A stretch of DNA of 43,903 nt from Seminavis robusta. Lineage: Eukaryota > Bacillariophyta > Bacillariophyceae > Naviculales > Naviculaceae. The notes beneath the pieces are model-generated. The model made no database searches. It saw only the letters and a program-made list of their open reading frames with translations, and had not been told where the DNA came from. The stretch is taken from the NCBI GenBank assembly GCA_903772945.1, contig CAICTM010000885.1, forward strand, positions 1-43,903, in the 5' to 3' direction. Positions 39,175-43,903 of the stretch are shown in pieces; positions within the stretch are counted from its first letter, which is position 1, and every line of letters starts with the position of its first letter. The translations under genes were made by a program, and so were the position numbers.

Positions 39175-42100
39175 TCATTTTTTATCTATGTGGGTCATGG
39201 AAGCCTTGCTGCCGGACTTTCGACTGCGCTGACTCTCGTCTGTGGACGATCGCGTGTACGGATTGCTCTCATCTGTGGACGATTTCTTGTATTGACTTGA
39301 GCTGCCCTTGCTGCCGGACTTTCGACTGCGGTGGTGACTCTCGTCTGTGGATGATCGCTTGTACTGATTGCTCTCATCTGTGCATGATCTCTTGTATTGA
39401 CTTGAGTTGCCCTTGTTGCCGGACTTTCGACTGCGGTGGTGGCTCTCGTCTGCGGATGATCGCTTGTACTGATTGCTCTCATCCGTGGACGATCTCTTGT
39501 ATTGACTGGAGTGTTGCCGACTGCTCCGCTGAGATGCACTGCAAGAACGTTTTGAAACACTGGGAGAACGATGGGAGTCCTTCTTCTTCCTCCTGCCTCT
39601 GGATTCCTCTTTAGCATCAGGAGAACCATTGAGGTCCTTCTGCTCGGAAGTCTTGTTGCTCTTCTCTCTAGTTGACTTTCTTGTTTTCTTCTTGGTGGAA
39701 GATGACGATCGAACCTTAACATTGGCTGGTTTAGGAGGAAGAGAACTGGACCGCTGCCCAGCAGATTCTACATGACAGGATTTCGCCAGCTGTTCCTCTT
39801 TTGCCAGAGGCTCTGAGGAGCGAGGGTGGTAGGAGCGTGTTTCTCCCGATGTATTTGATGGCACTGTTGGCTCAGAGGTTGCACGAGCCAAGAGCCCCTT
39901 CACAACGTGCATGCCGTGATCAACTGGCAAAGCAGCATTCAGTTGATTGGTCGGGTTCAACTTCCTTTGCATCTCCTTTGCCAATTCCAAGCTCTCTTCA
40001 AGCTTTGTTGGAGCTTCAGGGTTGCTGCCTTCTTCCAAGGACTGCTTTCCCAGGAGTTCCTTTGCCATGGGAACCAAGTCAGGCAAGGCCGCAGCATTGT
40101 CAATGTGATTTGGATTAAGCGTCTTCTCCAACTCTTTTTTCACTTCTAACGCCTTGGTAACACGAGACCACTGGACACTTCCACTCTCTGACTGATCATC
40201 ATGCTCCTTAGACAATTGTTTTTTTAGTTTTCGTCGTTGCCTCTCTTTTTGATTGGTTGACTTTGGTTGACGTGATGACTTGTGCTTCTGCCTCCCCACT
40301 GATGAAGACCGTTGTTTAGCCTCGGTGTCGTTTGTCGCTTCATTCTCGTGTGATTTGACCAGTCGTTTAGACCCTTTTCGAGGCATGGATTTTGATCTTC
40401 TGCTGTGATCTCGATCATCCCCGTCGGATTCGGGCTCAACCTTTCTAGATGATCGAGCATGAACACTCTTAACATGCCTCGGTTGTTGCTCTGCCAAGAG
40501 CACCCCATGACTCCCATTTCGAGTGTTTGTCGTATTCTCCCTGGCTGATGCAGACGGCATACTCTTACAAGCGACTTCCTCAACCGATCTTGACGACGTT
40601 CGAACGTGAGTCCGGTCACTGGCACTCATTTTGCTGCGTTCGCGCCTCTTTGATGACCTTTTAGACGACCGATCCGCCATTTCGACTCTGTCTCCATGGT
40701 GCTGACGAGAGCTGGAATTGCGCATTTTGGAACTCCCTGATCGGATCTTGCTATGGGAATGTCGATCAGCAGCACCCTTGGATTTACCTTTATTCTCAAC
40801 GAAGTTTCGAAACGAAGATGAGATCTTGTTGTCATTGTTGGAACTCTTTTTTACATCGGCGTCTCCAGGGAAAGTGAAACTACCACCCATTGCATCATCT
40901 TGGTGGCGACCACTGGTGATCTTTCTGGAACTACTGCTGTGTCGACTCTTGCTGTGTCGGCTGCGCTGACGAGAGCCCTTGTCAATGACTCGGGACGAGC
41001 GTGATTTGGTCGGAGATGGCGGCGGAAAGGAATTGGCTGAATTGTTGAGCTCTGCCTCATAAGTCAAACCATTTGGGATGCTACCAGTAGAGTATCTCAC
41101 TACTTTGTTTTGGTTGGAGTTGCCCGCGTTCATCGTATCCATGAGACTAGTGGACCTGTTGTGCTTCAATTCATCTTGTCTTGATTGCGGTACCGGTAGA
41201 GCAGCAACTCCCGGGAAGTCGTTCAGTGCACTAGCGGATAGGTCAAAGTTTTTCATGTGGTGCGACTGAGGTCGTTGGCTGCTGCTATGAGTTGACCGAC
41301 TGCGATCTGCGTGTACTAACCGTGACTCTGAGGTCTGCTGAACCATCATAGTTTCCCGCTTTGCTGCTGACACAGTCTCCTTTGCAGCCTGTGCATTTGC
41401 CAGCACAGAGTTCAAATGGTCTGGCTTGTTGAATTTGTCACTGCCAACAGTAATTTGTTCCGACCTATTAGTCTTTGTGGCGGTAGATACACGATGATGA
41501 TTGTCGCTTCCAGCTGAAGCGCGCATACTGGATCCTCTCATGGGTGACATAGAACCTCTGTTTCCCCTTCGTTGCCGTCGTTCGGTATTTCGCCTTCGTG
41601 TTCGTTCCACAACCCCTTCGCTCTTGTTGTGCATTCGTGAACTGGCTCCAGTTCGACGCCGACTGGCGATGGGAGTGTCTCCATGTACGGCTTCTGTTGG
41701 TTCGGCTTCTTGTTCCAGCGTGGCCCGAGATCTCCCTCGACGAGCCGAATCCTCCCCAAAATAACCACTGGATGCTTGTAGATTCCAATTTGTCTCGTCT
41801 CCCACTAAGTCCCCTCCCTCATCTTCACCAGATTTGTGGAACATGCTTCGAACGCTGTTCTTCACATTGCGCACCATCCCCTTTTTCTTGGCACTCTTTC
41901 CTTGTTGTAATTGTGGCTGTGAGTCCGCTGCCTCAGAGGCCACTTTTCTAACTGCTGAATTGATGGCCTGCATTCGCATGTTGCGAGTCAAAACGATTTT
42001 GCTTGTGCTGACATGATGATCACTGGCGTGATGGTTGGGACTGTTTTCGGGCAAACCCTTGAATTCCTCTGAGGAGGTAGGTGCTGTGAATTCCCCACTG

Positions 42101-42279
42101 TAGCTCTTGTGCTTCCCCTTGCTGCTGGCGCCTCTCTTGAGCTGCTTCTGCTCATCCTTCCAACTCTTCGTCAGAGTGCCTATCAAACCATGGTTCGGTC
42201 GAGGATCATGCTCTCGATGTGAAGTCCTCATTGTCATCTTGTCACCTGCTAATATTAAGCTGCAGCAAAATCTAACCAA
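39175..42279 (-). CDS. Very large Ser/Arg/Lys-rich disordered protein
   Basis: Single open frame of 1034 codons. Two closely spaced Met codons (42237 and 42231, MTMRTSHREHDPRPNHG) are more likely starts than the hydrophobic MVRFCCSLILAG extension at 42279, which might however be a weak signal peptide. Composition is dominated by Ser, Arg, Lys, His, Glu and Asn, with RS and KS runs, suggesting a phosphorylated, nuclear or RNA- or cytoskeleton-associated protein. The only ordered-looking segment is a duplicated helix pair: VKKELEKTLNPNHIDNAAAL with MAKELLGK, and LAKEMQRKLNPTNQLNAALP with VVKGLLAR. The C-terminus is a 35-residue repeat with QYKRSSTDES units. No family recognised. The long intact frame over 3 kb with many third-position changes between repeats supports a real gene. 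Confidence 0.72.
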   Translation of the reverse strand: MVRFCCSLILAGDKMTMRTSHREHDPRPNHGLIGTLTKSWKDEQKQLKRGASSKGKHKSYSGEFTAPTSSEEFKGLPENSPNHHASDHHVSTSKIVLTRNMRMQAINSAVRKVASEAADSQPQLQQGKSAKKKGMVRNVKNSVRSMFHKSGEDEGGDLVGDETNWNLQASSGYFGEDSARRGRSRATLEQEAEPTEAVHGDTPIASRRRTGASSRMHNKSEGVVERTRRRNTERRQRRGNRGSMSPMRGSSMRASAGSDNHHRVSTATKTNRSEQITVGSDKFNKPDHLNSVLANAQAAKETVSAAKRETMMVQQTSESRLVHADRSRSTHSSSQRPQSHHMKNFDLSASALNDFPGVAALPVPQSRQDELKHNRSTSLMDTMNAGNSNQNKVVRYSTGSIPNGLTYEAELNNSANSFPPPSPTKSRSSRVIDKGSRQRSRHSKSRHSSSSRKITSGRHQDDAMGGSFTFPGDADVKKSSNNDNKISSSFRNFVENKGKSKGAADRHSHSKIRSGSSKMRNSSSRQHHGDRVEMADRSSKRSSKRRERSKMSASDRTHVRTSSRSVEEVACKSMPSASARENTTNTRNGSHGVLLAEQQPRHVKSVHARSSRKVEPESDGDDRDHSRRSKSMPRKGSKRLVKSHENEATNDTEAKQRSSSVGRQKHKSSRQPKSTNQKERQRRKLKKQLSKEHDDQSESGSVQWSRVTKALEVKKELEKTLNPNHIDNAAALPDLVPMAKELLGKQSLEEGSNPEAPTKLEESLELAKEMQRKLNPTNQLNAALPVDHGMHVVKGLLARATSEPTVPSNTSGETRSYHPRSSEPLAKEEQLAKSCHVESAGQRSSSLPPKPANVKVRSSSSTKKKTRKSTREKSNKTSEQKDLNGSPDAKEESRGRRKKKDSHRSPSVSKRSCSASQRSSRQHSSQYKRSSTDESNQYKRSSADESHHRSRKSGNKGNSSQYKRSCTDESNQYKRSSTDESHHRSRKSGSKGSSSQYKKSSTDESNPYTRSSTDESQRSRKSGSKASMTHIDKK
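39190..39520 (-). repeat. 105-nt coding repeat, three copies
   Basis: Three successive 35-residue units follow SSQYKRSSTDESNQYKRSS, then (A/T)DESHHRSRKSG(N/S)KG(N/S). The last copy is shortened (DESQRSRKSGSKAS) and leads to the stop. Each unit itself contains two QYKRSS-x-DES steps. The strong similarity between copies suggests recent expansion or homogenisation. Confidence 0.85.
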
Positions 42280-43903
42280 GCTTGATTGCTGCCAGCTTTA
42301 CTAGTACCGGTAGGTGGCTGATTGTGAGAAAACAGCAACCCACACTACGGTAGCCAACTCCATTATCTGTGCTGCAAAGGTAGACTACCAGGTATCAACT
42401 CTCTGGCCTGGTGTTCGATTGGTTGGTACGAGATGCTTTGAAGGTCGTGCTGCATGCGGAGTAGACTACTAGTAAGCATGATGTGTCGTTGGCTGTGCTG
42501 TGAAACGTGATAAAGGCGGCCACTGAGATGATACCGATACCCTTTGATACCAAGAGAGATTGTTGGTGTGGAACTGGCACTATGCAGATAATTGGGTTTA
42601 CGTGGTACTTTCAAGAGTAAGAGAAATGAAATGGCCTCTTTTGCGAAAACCACTGTCGCTCAGATTTAACAAAGTACCAGATGCCAGACGAAATGGTGCA
42701 TATGTCTGGAAACTTTCAGTCGTTACATTCCCTTCGATACTCTTTCCGCCGACAATTACGATGAAATGTTACAGTCCGAAGCAGCATTAATTAACCAATT
42801 CCAAATAACTTATACAAATTCGTACTCTGACTGTTCGAACATTGTTCATCGTGTGTTTGAACTTCAATTACAGAAGTTGACGTATTCCTTGTTCCGTTTC
42901 CATGACAGTTACTTGGTATGTTAACGGTTTTTTTTTTTGGTGACGGCGCCTTACTGGTACCGGTACCCGGGCTACCGCGGTAGCGGTTTTTACGGTCGCG
43001 TTACCTTATGTGCACGCACACACCTTGTACAGACGTTTAAAAACGTTAAATACAAGTTTCGTACTTACAGATACACATAGACCGTTATTCTGCAAACTGA
43101 AGTGCGCGGTACACTATATTTAACACAGTAAACGCGAGCAATCGGTTTTTTTTTTATTTCTGGAGTGCAACTGAGGGGGAATCTAAAAGGAGCGTCGTCT
43201 CGAGGAGACGTAATTTGTGCTGGCGATGCGGGCGTGCTGACGTCGGCAGAACAATCCTTTAAATACAGTTCGCTCCGATTTGGGACTTTGAGCGCAACCT
43301 CGCCCTACAGGACACCGAGACGTGGGAAAGGAGCCAACTCACATGAGCTTCATTTTATTAATTAATTAAGTGAATGGGTTATTGTCCTTAAATCAAGTGC
43401 GAGCCGGCATTGCTAGTAATGATTCTACACAGCCTACGACAGTAATTGGCTCATCGCAGGACAAACACCGAGTTTAGTCGAATGAATCAACTCCGACTGG
43501 CGGCAGCTTTACTAATCAGCTGTAACTCGCATGGCGCACTCAAAAACAGCTCTCAAAACTCGTGCAAAGTGCTTTTTGTATGTATGTATCGGTGCAAAAA
43601 GAGCCAGTCAAGACTGAATATCAGCAGCTTTAATTCCCAGGGGAGCCATCAGAAGTGTTCCATAGATACATTCGGTCCTTCGGAAACCATTTAAATAAAG
43701 CCTTTAGCCATCAATGGTGAAACAATCTCGCGAACCTGTGGAAGGGAGATCAGAGCATTTAATTGGAAAAACCAAACTTCCAAACTTTTCTTTTCATAAT
43801 TAACGAAGCTGTTGTCTGTTTCTCTTGGTTTCGTCAGCAGTATTACAGCCTAACAGCTGGACCATTATTTAGTTTTGGCCACGGCATCACGTATCACAGG
43901 TAC
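42280..43903. other. Terminal AT-rich stretch without a recognised gene
   Basis: Small ORFs only, none with motifs. Notable words: nested palindromes tggtaccggtacccgggctaccgcggtagcgg at about 42956-42988, T8 to T9 runs at 42932 and 43146, ttaattaattaa near 43356, and tgtatgtatgta near 43579. The last 900 nt are more AT-rich than the rest of the window. It may be the flank of a gene outside the window or an eroded element. Confidence 0.5.

Overview
The window looks like nuclear DNA from a eukaryotic microalga, most probably a pennate diatom (inferred, not searched). Genes are spaced 0.3 to 3 kb apart. Introns are short (about 65 to 115 nt) with GT..AG ends. Several products have diatom-style features: proline/threonine-rich linkers, a signal peptide followed by Phe at the predicted cleavage site as in plastid pre-proteins, and a SANT/Myb-like protein of a type expanded in diatoms. 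The non-coding DNA is full of short CTAG-based palindromes such as CTAGCTAGCTAG. I saw no bacterial operon, CRISPR array, rRNA or convincing tRNA.

Left part (1-15 kb). A decayed DDE-transposase-like gene (minus, 1-1585) sits behind a repeat-rich leader. Next come a membrane-anchored, glycosidase/sialidase-like beta-propeller protein (3060-4616, +), a small two-exon protein with a probable plastid-targeting leader (5053-5521, -), a two-exon ArfGAP-like protein with a long basic tail (6773-9117, -), and a two-exon SANT/Myb-like protein (11381-12474, +). Long gene-poor stretches separate them.

Middle (15-31 kb). The most striking locus is a 16-exon gene (15226-22315, +). Its phases agree across all 15 introns I placed and give a secreted protein of about 1919 residues. 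It carries a kringle domain inside a series of four copies of an apparently undescribed Cys-bounded repeat, plus three copies (one N-terminal, two C-terminal) of a second Cys/'DQW' domain. It is followed by a single-exon receptor joining a bacterial sugar-binding-protein-like domain to a class C (GABA-B-like) 7TM core (23443-26271, +), a PT-rich secreted protein whose frame switches midway (27507-28932, +), and an unrecognised 647-residue protein (29483-31426, +).

Right part (31-44 kb). Two tandem paralogues on the minus strand (31853-33331 and 33883-35178) arose by a duplication that also copied flanking DNA. Then come a four-helix membrane protein (35681-36196, +), a PA28 (11S proteasome activator)-like gene broken at an A9 homopolymer (36739-37709, -), and a very large Ser/Arg/Lys-rich disordered protein with C-terminal 105-nt repeats (39175-42279, -). 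The last 1.6 kb is AT-rich and shows no gene.

There is no operon logic. Four of the larger products (propeller, kringle protein, receptor, PT-rich protein) are predicted to be at or outside the cell surface, but a joint role is only an inference from proximity. All family names come from reading motifs by eye; no database search was possible.
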